Positions 7,764-16,201 of a stretch of 38,444 nt of DNA are shown here, one piece after another. The position numbers and the translations under genes are program-made. Every line of letters begins with the position of its first letter. Positions within the stretch are counted from its first letter, which is position 1. The stretch comes from Hyphomicrobiales bacterium (lineage in GTDB: Bacteria; Pseudomonadota; Alphaproteobacteria; Rhizobiales; Aestuariivirgaceae): the NCBI GenBank assembly GCA_025359265.1, contig JANYHB010000031.1, forward strand, positions 1-38,444. Direction: 5' to 3'. Below the pieces are notes generated by a model that saw only the letters and a program-made list of their open reading frames with translations, was not told where the DNA came from and ran no database searches.

Positions 7764-9437
7764 TCAGAACAACCCGTCAATCTGCCCCTTGGCATCCAAG
7801 CCGATGACTTCAGCTGATGGCACTTTAGGCAGACCGGGCATAGTCATGATATCACCGCAGACCACCACGATGAATTCCGCCCCTGCCGAAAGCCGCACTT
7901 CGCGGATGGGCACCACATGGTTGATGGGCGCACCTTTAAGGTTCGGATCAGTGGTAAACGAATATTGCGTTTTTGCCACACAGATGGGGAACTTGCCATA
8001 ACCCATGCTCTCCCACGTCTTCAGTTGGTCGCGGATGGATTTGTCCGCCACCACATCATCAGCGCGATAAATCTCGCGGGCGATGGTGCGCACCTTTTCA
8101 AACAAGTGCATCTCGTCGCCATAGATTGGCTTGAACTGCCCGCCATGTTCAGCCAGCTTCACCACGTGGGCGGCGAGCGCTGCCGTGCCCTTAGAGCCTT
8201 CGGCCCAGTGGGTGCACTTGAACGCTTCCACGCCGTGCGTTTTGCAAAAGTCTTTGATCACCTGAACTTCGGCTTCGGTGTCTGCGATGAAGTGATTGAT
8301 GGCCACTGCGATGGGCACGCCGAACTTCTTCAGGTTTTCCAAGTGGCGGCCCAAATTGGCGCAGCCCTTTTTAAGGGCTTCAATATTTTCTTTCTTCAAT
8401 TCTTCCTTGGCCACGCCGCCGTGCATTTTCAGCGCACGGACGGTGGCTACGATTACGGCCGCAGCGGGTGTAAGGCCAGCTTTGCGGCATTTGATATCAA
8501 AGAATTTCTCCGCTCCCAAGTCTGCCCCGAACCCGGCTTCCGTAACCACATAATCCGCGAGTTTCAGCGCCGTCTGCGTGGCCATTACCGAGTTGCACCC
8601 GTGGGCGATATTGGCAAACGGCCCGCCGTGAACGAAAGCCGCATTGTTTTCCAATGTTTGCACCAAGTTGGGTTGCAGGGCGTCTTTCAACAACACCACC
8701 ATAGCGCCCGGTGCTTTGAGGTCTTTGGCCAATATGGGCGATTTATCTTTCTTATAGGCCACCACAATTTGGCCGATGCGGCGTTCCAAATCAGCAATCG
8801 AGGTTGCAAGGCACAAGATGGCCATGATTTCTGAAGCTACCGTGATATCAAAACCTGCCTCGCGCGGATAGCCATTGGCCACGCCACCCAATGAGCACAC
8901 AATGTCTCGCAGGGCACGGTCGTTCATGTCCATCACGCGGCGCCAAACCACGCGGCGCGTGTCTATGCCAAGTTCATTGCCCCAATAAATATGGTTGTCG
9001 ATCATCGCGCTCAACAAATTATGGGCGGAGGTGATGGCGTGGAAATCTCCGGTGAAATGCAGATTGATATCTTCCATCGGCACAATCTGGGCATAGCCGC
9101 CGCCCGCGGCACCGCCCTTCATGCCGAAACATGGGCCCAAAGATGGTTCACGCAGCGCCACAATGGCCTTCTTGCCGATGCTGTTCAGCCCGTCCCCAAG
9201 CCCGACCGTGGTTGTAGTCTTTCCCTCGCCTGCGGGCGTGGGGTTTATCGCAGTGACTAAAATCAGTCTGCCGTTTTGCTTTTTGGCCAGCGTGTCGATA
9301 TATTTCAGCGTCACTTTGGCTTTGGTATGGCCGTAAGGCACCAGATCTTCGGCCGGAATGCCCAGCTTGGCACCAATCTCCATAATCGGCTTCATCTTGG
9401 CTTCACGGGCGATTTCAATATCAGATTTAACGGTCAT
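7764..9437 (-). CDS. fhs: Formate--tetrahydrofolate ligase
   Basis: This enzyme ligates formate to tetrahydrofolate with ATP, giving 10-formyl-THF. The 557-residue length matches the family. The ATP-binding loop [15 protein letters not shown] lies at about 66-80, followed by [20 protein letters not shown], another highly conserved family segment. The start is ATG 9437, with AAGGAC seven bases upstream and the expected [11 protein letters not shown]-terminus; the open frame to 9467 is an unlikely extension. It is the first gene of an operon with folD. The upstream 129 bases (9438-9566) must hold the promoter and contain a small CGACA...TGTCG hairpin. I see no recognisable folate riboswitch there. 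Confidence 0.97.
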   Translation of the reverse strand: MTVKSDIEIAREAKMKPIMEIGAKLGIPAEDLVPYGHTKAKVTLKYIDTLAKKQNGRLILVTAINPTPAGEGKTTTTVGLGDGLNSIGKKAIVALREPSLGPCFGMKGGAAGGGYAQIVPMEDINLHFTGDFHAITSAHNLLSAMIDNHIYWGNELGIDTRRVVWRRVMDMNDRALRDIVCSLGGVANGYPREAGFDITVASEIMAILCLATSIADLERRIGQIVVAYKKDKSPILAKDLKAPGAMVVLLKDALQPNLVQTLENNAAFVHGGPFANIAHGCNSVMATQTALKLADYVVTEAGFGADLGAEKFFDIKCRKAGLTPAAAVIVATVRALKMHGGVAKEELKKENIEALKKGCANLGRHLENLKKFGVPIAVAINHFIADTEAEVQVIKDFCKTHGVEAFKCTHWAEGSKGTAALAAHVVKLAEHGGQFKPIYGDEMHLFEKVRTIAREIYRADDVVADKSIRDQLKTWESMGYGKFPICVAKTQYSFTTDPNLKGAPINHVVPIREVRLSAGAEFIVVVCGDIMTMPGLPKVPSAEVIGLDAKGQIDGLF

Positions 9438-9566
9438 GGCTTGTCCTTTGGCTGGCGGGAATGGCAATCAGCTTAGTCTGACCCGCGTTTTGGCAGAAAA
9501 CAAATTCCGCCACAGCAACACTTGCAAACGACACGCCGCCTTGTCGCAAATGATTTTCCGCCCCTT

Positions 9567-10571
9567 CTAGGCGGCGGCAATCAAGCGGTGGGCTTCGCGA
9601 AACGAGATAAGTTTTCTGGCCCCTTCATCCCATAGCGAAAGATTGACACATTTAAAGCTTTGCCACAGCGTGATGCGACCCACCGCTTTCAAATCGGGAT
9701 AATCCCTCAACACCTGAGGCAAACGGTAAAAAGGAATGCGGCTGGAGAGATGGTGCAGATGGTGGATGCCGATGTTCCCGGTTAGCCACATCAGCGGCTG
9801 CGGCAAATCGTAGTAGGAACTGCCGTGCAGCGCTGCTTCTTCTTGGCTCCAATCCGGCGGCCGCGACCAATGTGTTTCATCGAATTGGTGCTGCACATAA
9901 AACAACCAAACGCCCGCGGCGGCAGCCAATATGACAATGGGCAAATGCACCAGCAGAAAAGCCGGAATACCCATCATGAAAATCATCAAACTGGCGTAAA
10001 CCAATATGGCGGTGTTGGTTCCAAACACGCTGATCCAGCCCGCATGGCCGATCTTGAAAGTATCAAGAGGAAAGCGCTGCGCGATGAGGAAAATGTAAAT
10101 CGGCCCGACGCCGAATAACACCAACGGATTCCTGTAAAGCCGATATTTCAAACGGCCCATCAAGGACTGCGCCTTATATTCAGCCAAAGTGAATGTATCG
10201 ATGTCGCCAATACCGCGCCGATTGAGATTGCCCGAACTCATGTGGTGTTGGGCATGGGCATGGCGCCAATAATCATAGGGCGTGAGCGTCACCAAACCCA
10301 GAACACGGCCCGCCCAATCATTTGCGGTTTTGGAGGTGAACATGGCCAGATGTCCGCAATCATGCTGCAACATGAAAAGCCGCAACAAAAATGCCGCTGC
10401 GGGTATCGCCAGCGCCAGAGACGCGAATATGCTGAAATGATAGAGCCACCAGCTGGCCGCCCAAAGGGCAAGAAACGGCGCTGCCGTCACGGCGATTTCA
10501 AACAGTGCCCGGCGGTTGCTGGCCACACGGTAAGGGGCCAAACGCTTGGCCCAAGAATTAGCGATGTTCAA
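9567..10571 (-). CDS. Membrane fatty acid desaturase
   Basis: This is an integral membrane di-iron desaturase of the FA_desaturase family. The three histidine boxes are present, counted from the TTG start: HDCGH (70-74), HAHAQHH (104-110) and HHLHH near 276-280. They are set among four or more hydrophobic segments, with the usual GNIGIHHLHHLSSRIP context. Such enzymes add a cis double bond to acyl chains, but position and substrate cannot be read from sequence. The frame is open from a GTG at 10601 that lacks a ribosome binding site. A TTG at 10571 has GAGGGAG six bases upstream, so I prefer it (334 residues). The gene lies downstream of the transglutaminase-like gene in the same direction. 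Confidence 0.85.
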   Translation of the reverse strand: MNIANSWAKRLAPYRVASNRRALFEIAVTAAPFLALWAASWWLYHFSIFASLALAIPAAAFLLRLFMLQHDCGHLAMFTSKTANDWAGRVLGLVTLTPYDYWRHAHAQHHMSSGNLNRRGIGDIDTFTLAEYKAQSLMGRLKYRLYRNPLVLFGVGPIYIFLIAQRFPLDTFKIGHAGWISVFGTNTAILVYASLMIFMMGIPAFLLVHLPIVILAAAAGVWLFYVQHQFDETHWSRPPDWSQEEAALHGSSYYDLPQPLMWLTGNIGIHHLHHLSSRIPFYRLPQVLRDYPDLKAVGRITLWQSFKCVNLSLWDEGARKLISFREAHRLIAAA

Positions 10572-10749
10572 TGCAATCTCCCTCGACTCAGCCTTATGCA
10601 CCAGATTTGTCGAAAATACGCATTAACCTTTGAATTTCGAACGCTTCGCCAGCCTTGCGCAAGGTGAGCCAGATTAGCCGACAAGCGCACGGGCAAGTCG
10701 CTAGCTGATAAATTGCAGATTGTCTAAACTCCAATTTTATTTTTCACGC

Positions 10750-11679
10750 TCATAATTGTGCGGCACCCAACGCAGTCGTCAAAGAATTTGCGTTGGCAGA
10801 CTGCGCCCCTAAGCCGCGTTGTTGGGGATGCGGGCGCTGCGTCAACATATCAGTTAGCGTGGCCTCAGTCAGAGTGCTGTCTAATTGGTGGGTCCACACC
10901 CTGAAGCCATCAAGCCGATAGGCACCGAAAGACGTGATCATTGCAACATCTGAGGCATCATGCCCCTTGACCATTTGAATGCGACCGATCCGCGGAACGT
11001 TGTACCGGGCGTCGAAGGTGTGCCATTGCCCGTCTAAAAAAACCTCGAACCAGGCGCAGAAATCATCGAACCCAGCGTCAGGCACCCCAATATCACCGAG
11101 GTAACCGCTGCAATACCGCGCGGGAATATTCATCGCGCGGCACAGACCCATGGCCAAATGTGCGAAATCTCGACACACGCCGGTTTTCTCTTTCAAAACA
11201 TTATTTGCGGTTTTATCGGGGCGGCCAAATTGATAACCGAATGTGATGTGGTTATGAACAAAATTGCAGATGGCTTGCACCCGCGCCTGACCCGTGGGCC
11301 CATTGCCAAATTGCCGCCAGGCAAATTCTCCCATCAAATCGGATTCGCAATAGCGGCTGGCCAGTATGTAGTGGAGCGTTGCATCAGGAAGATCTTGAAC
11401 GGCGTGTTGGATGGCCGATGGATGGACTTCATCTGGCCTGCCGTCAAACTCAACCACACAGTCTGACCAAAAGGTGGATTGACCGGCTGGTGCGATCACG
11501 CGGGTTATGCGATTGCCGAAACTGTCAACATATTCGCGAAGCTGAGATGTATAAGAATTTCTCACTCTATCCTCGCCAATGAACCTGCCCTTGAAATCAG
11601 AATGGACCGACAAGGCAAGCAGCATGGGCACTGGAAGATTGCACGATATATTTATTTCAAATCCTATCCGGATCAACAT
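10750..11679 (-). CDS. Transglutaminase-like cysteine peptidase family protein
   Basis: The product is a 309-residue transglutaminase-like protein. The catalytic triad is visible (numbering from the ATG): Cys169 in TGVCRDFAHLAMGLCRA, His220 in GQWHTFDAR and Asp223 in the same motif. This matches the bacterial subfamily with an N-terminal beta-sandwich, whose members are mostly uncharacterised peptidases or amidases. No signal peptide is evident, so it is likely cytoplasmic. The ATG at 11679 has AAGGA nine bases upstream; the TTG two codons earlier is less likely. It diverges from the DUF5519-like gene across 271 bases. Bacterial relatives often sit beside alpha-E and circularly permuted ATP-grasp genes; those are absent here. 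Confidence 0.85.
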   Translation of the reverse strand: MLIRIGFEINISCNLPVPMLLALSVHSDFKGRFIGEDRVRNSYTSQLREYVDSFGNRITRVIAPAGQSTFWSDCVVEFDGRPDEVHPSAIQHAVQDLPDATLHYILASRYCESDLMGEFAWRQFGNGPTGQARVQAICNFVHNHITFGYQFGRPDKTANNVLKEKTGVCRDFAHLAMGLCRAMNIPARYCSGYLGDIGVPDAGFDDFCAWFEVFLDGQWHTFDARYNVPRIGRIQMVKGHDASDVAMITSFGAYRLDGFRVWTHQLDSTLTEATLTDMLTQRPHPQQRGLGAQSANANSLTTALGAAQL

Positions 11680-11950
11680 TTTCAATCATCCTTTATTAAG
11701 TCAGAGCTTTTCTCTTGCTAGCTCGTGATAGCGATTGTTATGTCCTGATCCCGGCGCTGCGCGCGAATGCCTTAAACGCCAACTGCGAGAAAATGTTCCA
11801 AAGTCAACAGCAGTTCAACAACCCCTTACCACCCAACGCTCATAAAAGCGTGCAGTATCTTTTGGTGAACATGCTTTTCTTGCCGACATTAAGATGACGG
11901 CGACAAGAAAATATGCCACATTGAATTTCAGTTTTTAAAGAGGTTTCAAA
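11680..11950. promoter_or_regulatory. Divergent promoter region with a long inverted repeat
   Basis: This 271-base region drives the transglutaminase-like gene leftward and the DUF5519-like gene rightward. Near its right end, TTTTCTTG (11876-11883) faces CAAGAAAA (11905-11912), with an inner CCG/CGG extension and a 3-base bulge, 38 bases upstream of the DUF5519 start. It may be an operator or a leader hairpin. I see no other gene: the 60-codon ORF at 11715-11897 has no ribosome binding site and no protein-like character. Confidence 0.45.
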
Positions 11951-12385
11951 ATGAGTGATACCTTGCCACTCTCTGCCAAAGGCAAATTTCAAGCCGTACC
12001 CATTCTGAAAGGATTTGCTGAAACAGTTTCGAGAGAAATTCAAACCTGGCCGGACATCATTTCGGCAACCCATTGGCAGCTTGGTCGCCCCACAATGGTT
12101 GATGGTGCCGACTTTTATGTGAATGAAGATGAATGTGGCCACATCCATCTTGCGGGCGAAGTACATTTGGCAACGTCACTTGACCTGCGAAAACGGCTCG
12201 TTGCCGCTAAATTGGCACGCCCGTTTCCTTATAATGCGTCTTGGGTTGAAACTTCGATTGATGATGAGGAGAGCGCTAAAAAGGCAATTTGGCTGTTTAA
12301 TTTGAACTATGACCGCATCAAAGGATTGCCCCTTGAAACCTTGCTTGAACGCATATCCCATTCGCCCTTTTTGAGGGCTTCCTAG
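11951..12385 (+). CDS. DUF5519 (luciferase-domain-like) family protein
   Basis: The product is a 144-residue soluble protein that I match by pattern to DUF5519. Characteristic features are CGHIHLAGEVHLATSLDLR (about 58-76), a conserved SWVETSI strand near 98-104, and a C-terminal helix KKAIWLFNLNYDRIKG. In other bacteria these proteins form short histidine-containing domains of unknown biochemical role; the name 'luciferase family' is historical and does not imply light production. The ATG has GAGG seven bases upstream. It is followed at 224 bases by the cold-shock gene in the same direction, with no obvious terminator between, so some co-transcription is possible. Confidence 0.65.
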   Translation: MSDTLPLSAKGKFQAVPILKGFAETVSREIQTWPDIISATHWQLGRPTMVDGADFYVNEDECGHIHLAGEVHLATSLDLRKRLVAAKLARPFPYNASWVETSIDDEESAKKAIWLFNLNYDRIKGLPLETLLERISHSPFLRAS

Positions 12386-12608
12386 ATGCCTGAGGGTGAA
12401 CTTTTCAGATCGTGTAATTAGGCTTGCAATTTAATGTTGTTCAGCCTATGGGGGCTGATCGAGTTTTGGCCGATCGGCGCGCGGCTCGGCACTTTTATAA
12501 CTAAAAGCGCTGGAACCTCTTCTCCCCTTATCCTTAATTCGATTGGTTCGTGGCACGTGTGGTGCATGGGCCAATTCATTTAAAACTGTTACAAGGATAA
12601 GTTAAGTT
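12386..12608 (+). promoter_or_regulatory. Leader region of the cold-shock gene with stem-loop
   Basis: These 223 bases separate the DUF5519-like stop from the csp start and probably contain the csp promoter and a long 5' leader. GCTGATCG (12454-12461) can pair with CGATCGGC (12471-12478) as an 8-bp RNA stem with one G-U pair and a 9-base loop. The right arm is itself part of the palindrome GCCGATCGGC (12469-12478). A second short inverted repeat, GCACGTGTGGTGC, lies nearer the gene. Long structured leaders are known to control cspA-type genes in other bacteria; that this one does is inferred. Confidence 0.45.
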
Positions 12609-12818
12609 ATGCAAAAAGGCACCGTAAAGTGGTTTAACACCCAAAAAGGCTTCGGCTTCATTCAGCCAGATGCTGGCGGACCAGACGTATTTGTGCACAT
12701 CAGCGCCGTTGAACGCGCTGGCATGCGCGGCCTCAATGAAGGCCAAAAGATTGGCTACGAAATTGTAGCTGATAAGCGCACAGGCAAGTCTTCAGCTGAT
12801 CAGCTGCAGGCTGTTTAA
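12609..12818 (+). CDS. Cold-shock protein, CspA family
   Basis: This is a 69-residue single-stranded nucleic-acid-binding protein with the five-strand OB fold. Both RNA-binding motifs are present: KGFGFIQPD (residues about 13-21) and DVFVHISA (about 26-33). Family members melt RNA structure and help translation in the cold or on entry to new growth phases. The ATG is preceded by AAGGA at an unusually wide spacing of 11 bases, within a structured leader. It is followed by a strong intrinsic terminator, so it ends its transcript. Which csp paralogue it is cannot be told. Confidence 0.95.
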   Translation: MQKGTVKWFNTQKGFGFIQPDAGGPDVFVHISAVERAGMRGLNEGQKIGYEIVADKRTGKSSADQLQAV

Positions 12819-12836
12819 TTTCTAATCTGCATTCAC

Positions 12837-12873
12837 GCCGCGCCTTTCTGAAAAGAGAGGCGCGGCTTTTTTT
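12837..12873 (+). terminator. Intrinsic terminator of the csp gene
   Basis: A perfect 9-bp GC-rich stem, GCCGCGCCT (12837-12845) with AGGCGCGGC (12858-12866), closes a 12-base loop and is followed directly by seven Ts (12867-12873). It lies 18 bases after the csp stop codon. This is a textbook Rho-independent terminator. Confidence 0.92.
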
Positions 12874-13047
12874 AATTAAAACCGGAACATTGAGCAATGC
12901 ATTTCAGGCGCCCTAGAGGGCGATGTCGTTAAGAATTTTCAATGGGCAAACCATTAAAAACCCGCAACTTGTGAACCTGTGAAATCCGTGTAAGTTTGCT
13001 TCCCATGGCGCCAAACAAGAAAACGCCGCTAATTTGGGAGAATAAAT
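12874..13047 (+). promoter_or_regulatory. Promoter region of the ABC importer, with CGCCCTAGAGGGCG palindrome
   Basis: These 174 bases lie between the csp terminator and the ABC substrate-binding-protein gene, so the importer promoter must be here. CGCCCT-AG-AGGGCG (12909-12922) is an almost continuous palindrome with only two central bases, too tight for an RNA hairpin and more like a dimeric regulator site. TGTGAA occurs twice, about 10 bases apart, near 12970-12985. A GGGAGAA ribosome binding site precedes the ATG at 13048. I cannot name a regulator. Confidence 0.4.
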
Positions 13048-14049
13048 ATGTTAAAACGCAATCTCATTTCATCCGTTGCCATTTTGGCTGGCGTTATCGT
13101 CGGCACCATGGCAGCGCAAGCCGATGACAAAATCAGCATTATTGTCGGTGGATACGAAAAGCACATTTATCTTCCTGCCAAGTTGGCTGAAAGTTTGGGC
13201 TATTTCAAAGACCAGGGCCTTGATGTTGAACTGATCAACGAAGGTGCTGGAGTGGATGCCGAGGGCGAACTGCTGGCAGGCAACGTGCAAGGTGTGGTGG
13301 GCTTTTATGATCATACCATTGACCTGCAATCCAAAGGCAAAATGGTTGAATCGGTGGTCCAATTCAGCCAAGCCCCAGGCGAAGTGGAAATGGTTTCTTC
13401 AAAACATCCCGAAATCAAATCGCCGGCTGATTTCAAAGACCACGACCTTGGGGTTACTGGCCTTGGTTCTTCAACAAATTTCTTGACCCAATATCTGGCG
13501 GTGAAAAACAACGTGGCGTTAGGCACGTTTACCTCTGTTGCAGTCGGCGCTGGTGACACATTCATCGCCGCCATGGAGCAAGACAAAATTCAAGCTGGAA
13601 TGACCACTGAACCCACAATAACCCGCCTGATCAAAAAAGGCGTTGCGGTTCCGTTGGTTGATATGCGCACCGTGGAGGCAACCCGCACGGCGCTGGGTGG
13701 CACCTATCCCGCCGCCTCGCTTTATATGCAGACTGACTGGGTTGCGGCGCATAAGGAGCAGGTTCAAAAACTCGCCAATGCGTTCGTGAAAACCTTGCAT
13801 TACATCCATGATCATAGCGCTGAAGAGATTGCCGCAAAAATGCCGAAAGACTTCATGGTGAGCGACCCTGAGGGTTATGTGAAAGCGCTGGCGGCCGGCA
13901 AAGGCATGTTCACCGAAGATGGCGTGATGCCAGAAGATGGCCCGAAGACGGTTTTGGCCGTGCTGGGCACTTTCTCTAAAAACGTGAAGGGCCACGACAT
14001 TGATTTGTCGAAGACCTATACGACAGAGTTTGTGAAGGCTGCGAAGTAA
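13048..14049 (+). CDS. ABC transporter substrate-binding protein, NMT1/SsuA-like
   Basis: This periplasmic protein captures substrate for the importer encoded just downstream. Its 333 residues start with a signal peptide (about 1-25, ending AAQA). The mature chain follows the NMT1/THI5-like fold: EKHIYLPAKLAESLGYFKDQ near the start, LGVTGLGSSTNFLTQYLA in the middle, and a C-terminal helical lobe. The family binds sulfonates, taurine, nitrate, pyrimidine precursors or similar small molecules; no substrate can be assigned from motifs. Ribosome binding site GGGAG is well placed. A stem-loop after the stop may keep this message more abundant than the membrane components. Ureide genes further downstream raise, without proving, a nitrogen-compound substrate. 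Confidence 0.85.
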   Translation: MLKRNLISSVAILAGVIVGTMAAQADDKISIIVGGYEKHIYLPAKLAESLGYFKDQGLDVELINEGAGVDAEGELLAGNVQGVVGFYDHTIDLQSKGKMVESVVQFSQAPGEVEMVSSKHPEIKSPADFKDHDLGVTGLGSSTNFLTQYLAVKNNVALGTFTSVAVGAGDTFIAAMEQDKIQAGMTTEPTITRLIKKGVAVPLVDMRTVEATRTALGGTYPAASLYMQTDWVAAHKEQVQKLANAFVKTLHYIHDHSAEEIAAKMPKDFMVSDPEGYVKALAAGKGMFTEDGVMPEDGPKTVLAVLGTFSKNVKGHDIDLSKTYTTEFVKAAK

Positions 14050-14063
14050 AAAGCTGGGCCTGT

Positions 14064-14088
14064 CACCCGCCTCGGTTTGGGGCGGGTG
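14064..14088 (+). promoter_or_regulatory. GC-rich intercistronic hairpin between ABC binding protein and ATPase genes
   Basis: CACCCGCC (14064-14071) and GGCGGGTG (14081-14088) form a perfect 8-bp stem with a 9-base loop, 14 bases after the binding-protein stop codon. No T-run follows, so full termination is unlikely. Hairpins here in binding-protein-dependent ABC operons are known to stabilise or attenuate mRNA so the binding protein is made in excess. That role is inferred. The rest of the 161-base gap (14050-14210) holds no gene. Confidence 0.6.
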
Positions 14089-14210
14089 GAGGGGAAACTT
14101 TCTAACATCTCCCCATGGGCGGACTTGCTTCGCCAGTCTTGAGCGTTTGCAAAACGCGATCGGCTGATCAAGTCGCCCATGCGGGCAATGTGGATTTGAA
14201 TGGATTATGA

Positions 14211-15017
14211 ATGAACAATACCTCAGCCATTGAACTGAGAAACGTCACCCGCCAGTTTCTGTCGCCAGACGGAAAGGCCCTCACGGCTTTGCGGGATTTT
14301 TCGATGACGGTGGCGCGTGGCGAATTCGCCGCCGTGGTGGGCCCAACGGGTTGCGGTAAATCCACCACGCTCAATCTCGTCACCGGCTTGTTCAAACCCA
14401 GCGCCGGCGAAGTGCGGGTGATGGGTGAACCCGTCAACGGCATTGACAGGCGGATCGGCTTTGTATTCCAAACCGACGCGCTGTTCCCGTGGCGCAATGT
14501 CATCGACAATGTTGTGGCAGGGCCGATATTTCGGGGCATGGCCAAGGCTCACGCCTATGCCGAAGCCCGCGATTGGCTGGCCCGCGTGGGCCTGAGCAAA
14601 TTTGAAAAATTGCACCCGCACCAACTTTCTGGCGGCATGCGCAAACGCGCCGCCTTGGCGCAAACTTTCATTAACAAGCCCGAAATTCTGTTGATGGATG
14701 AACCGTTCTCGGCGCTGGATGTGCAAACCCGCGCTGTCATGCACACCGAACTTTTGAAACTCTGGAGCGAAAATCGTGCCTCCGTGGTTTTCGTCACCCA
14801 TGATCTGGAAGAAGCCATCGCATTGGCCGATAAAGTCTATGTGCTGACGGCCGGCCCCGCCACCGTTAAATCGGTTTATGACATCAAGCTGCCGCGCCCG
14901 CGTAATGTGGCTGATATTCGTTATGATAAAAACTTCATCGACATCTCAAAACAAATTTGGAACGATCTCAAAAGCGAAGTGCAAGAGGCGCAAGCCCGCC
15001 AAACGAGGGCCGCATAA
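14211..15017 (+). CDS. ABC transporter ATP-binding protein, SsuB/TauB type
   Basis: This is the cytoplasmic ATPase of the importer. All ABC motifs are intact in 268 residues: Walker A GPTGCGKST (44-52), Q-loop FVFQTDALFPW, signature LSGGMRKRAALAQ, Walker B ILLMDEPFSALD, and H-loop VFVTHDLEEAIALAD. The last segment is typical of nitrate/sulfonate/taurine importers. The start is ATG 14211, giving MNNTSAIELRNVTRQF. The stop codon ends one base before the permease ATG, so the two are probably made together. It will use the binding protein upstream and the permease downstream. The substrate is unknown. Confidence 0.93.
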   Translation: MNNTSAIELRNVTRQFLSPDGKALTALRDFSMTVARGEFAAVVGPTGCGKSTTLNLVTGLFKPSAGEVRVMGEPVNGIDRRIGFVFQTDALFPWRNVIDNVVAGPIFRGMAKAHAYAEARDWLARVGLSKFEKLHPHQLSGGMRKRAALAQTFINKPEILLMDEPFSALDVQTRAVMHTELLKLWSENRASVVFVTHDLEEAIALADKVYVLTAGPATVKSVYDIKLPRPRNVADIRYDKNFIDISKQIWNDLKSEVQEAQARQTRAA

Positions 15018-15878
15018 ATGACCAGCATCTCCCCCACATTTGACGCAACATCAGCCGAAGCCTTGGAAGCCAAAGCCAAGGCGGCAAACACCGGCTATTG
15101 GCGCAAAGTCTATTTCTGGCGCATCTCTCTTCTGGTGCTGTTTTTGGGTTCGTGGGAACTGGCCGCCCGCACCGAGGTGATCGACCCTTTTCGTTACGCC
15201 ATGCCCAGCACCATTTGGGCCCGCTTGGTGGAATGGATCACGGAAGGCACCTCCGAAGGCCCACTGTGGTATCACCTGTGGGTGACAATGGAAGAATCCT
15301 TGCTCGGCTTTTTCTCTGGCTCAATAATCGGCGTGATTGCGGGCATCGCCTTGGGCCGCAACAAAATGGCAGCTGATATTTTTGCCCTTTATATTCAGTT
15401 GATAAACTCCATTCCACGTGTGGTTCTGGCGCCTATTTTTACCGTCATCTTCGGTCTTGGCCTGATGTCAAAGGTGGCTTTGTCTTTCGTCATGGTGTTC
15501 TTCGTCGTCTTCGCCAACGCTTTTCAGGGGGTGCGCGAAGCGGATAAAGCCATGATCGCCAATGCTCGCATTTTAGGTGCATCCGAAAGCCAACTCACGC
15601 GCTCCGTCATCATCCCATCCGCTCTGAGCTGGATTTTTGCTTCTCTGCATGTAAGCTTTGGCTTTGCCATCATCGGCGCCATCGTGGGCGAATTCGTCGG
15701 TGCCCGTTACGGCATTGGCTTGCTCATCAGCATTGCCAAAGGCAGCTTTGATGCAGCCGGCATGTTCGCGGCTATCTTGATTGTGATGGTGGTGGCGCTG
15801 ATTGCCGAATATCTGATGACCTATATCGAGGGCCGCTTCGCCAGCTGGAAACCACCGGTGTCACAGGATGTGGCGTGA
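15018..15878 (+). CDS. ABC transporter permease, SsuC/TauC type
   Basis: This inner-membrane permease has 286 residues with about six hydrophobic segments. The BPD_transp_1 coupling loop that docks on the ATPase is seen as EADKAMIANARILGASESQL, followed by IIPSALSWIFASL. That EAA-like motif and topology fit the nitrate/sulfonate/taurine permease group. The ATG directly follows the ATPase stop, and the stop overlaps the next gene as GTGA, so translation is coupled on both sides. It completes a one-permease importer, probably working as a homodimer. Confidence 0.92.
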   Translation: MTSISPTFDATSAEALEAKAKAANTGYWRKVYFWRISLLVLFLGSWELAARTEVIDPFRYAMPSTIWARLVEWITEGTSEGPLWYHLWVTMEESLLGFFSGSIIGVIAGIALGRNKMAADIFALYIQLINSIPRVVLAPIFTVIFGLGLMSKVALSFVMVFFVVFANAFQGVREADKAMIANARILGASESQLTRSVIIPSALSWIFASLHVSFGFAIIGAIVGEFVGARYGIGLLISIAKGSFDAAGMFAAILIVMVVALIAEYLMTYIEGRFASWKPPVSQDVA

Positions 15879-16171
15879 TCTACGTCATCGCCACCATCGC
15901 GACGCAACCCGGCAGAGCGACTGAATTGATTGCGCGTGCGCGCCATTGCATCGATGCCACCCGTCTTGAAGATGGCTGCATTTCCTATGACTACGTTCAA
16001 GACACCGAAAAGCCTGACATTGTACTGTTGGTGGAACGTTGGACAACACGCGAGGCGCTGGCCGCCCATATGCTGACGCCACATCTTAATGTCTGGCGTG
16101 AAGCCCGCAAAACCCTGGTGCGAAGCACGAAGGTTGAGATTATCCACGCGGCGCAAGTGGAGACGCTATAG
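15875..16171 (+). CDS. Putative quinol monooxygenase (ABM domain, YgiN-like)
   Basis: This small 98-residue protein has a single antibiotic-biosynthesis-monooxygenase fold. Typical features are the start YVIATIATQPG, the helix ELIARARHCIDATRLEDGC followed by YDYVQD, and VLLVERWTTREALAAHM. Relatives such as YgiN act on quinols without cofactor or metal; others lack known activity. The GTG start at 15875 overlaps the permease TGA by four bases, with AGGAT just upstream, so it is translated with the transporter. That suggests a role on an imported or derived compound, but this is inference. A hairpin lies 75 bases downstream. Confidence 0.82.
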   Translation: MIYVIATIATQPGRATELIARARHCIDATRLEDGCISYDYVQDTEKPDIVLLVERWTTREALAAHMLTPHLNVWREARKTLVRSTKVEIIHAAQVETL

Positions 16172-16201
16172 CAGCGCAGATGCAACGACTGCTAAAACAA
16201 T

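Noticed and set aside
7917-8834. Long 305-codon ORF antisense to fhs
   Set aside because: It lies wholly opposite a strongly conserved fhs gene, has no family-like pattern, and arises from codon bias of the true strand.
9438-9566. Folate riboswitch upstream of fhs
   Set aside because: Only a short CGACA/TGTCG hairpin is seen; no recognisable folate-riboswitch core.
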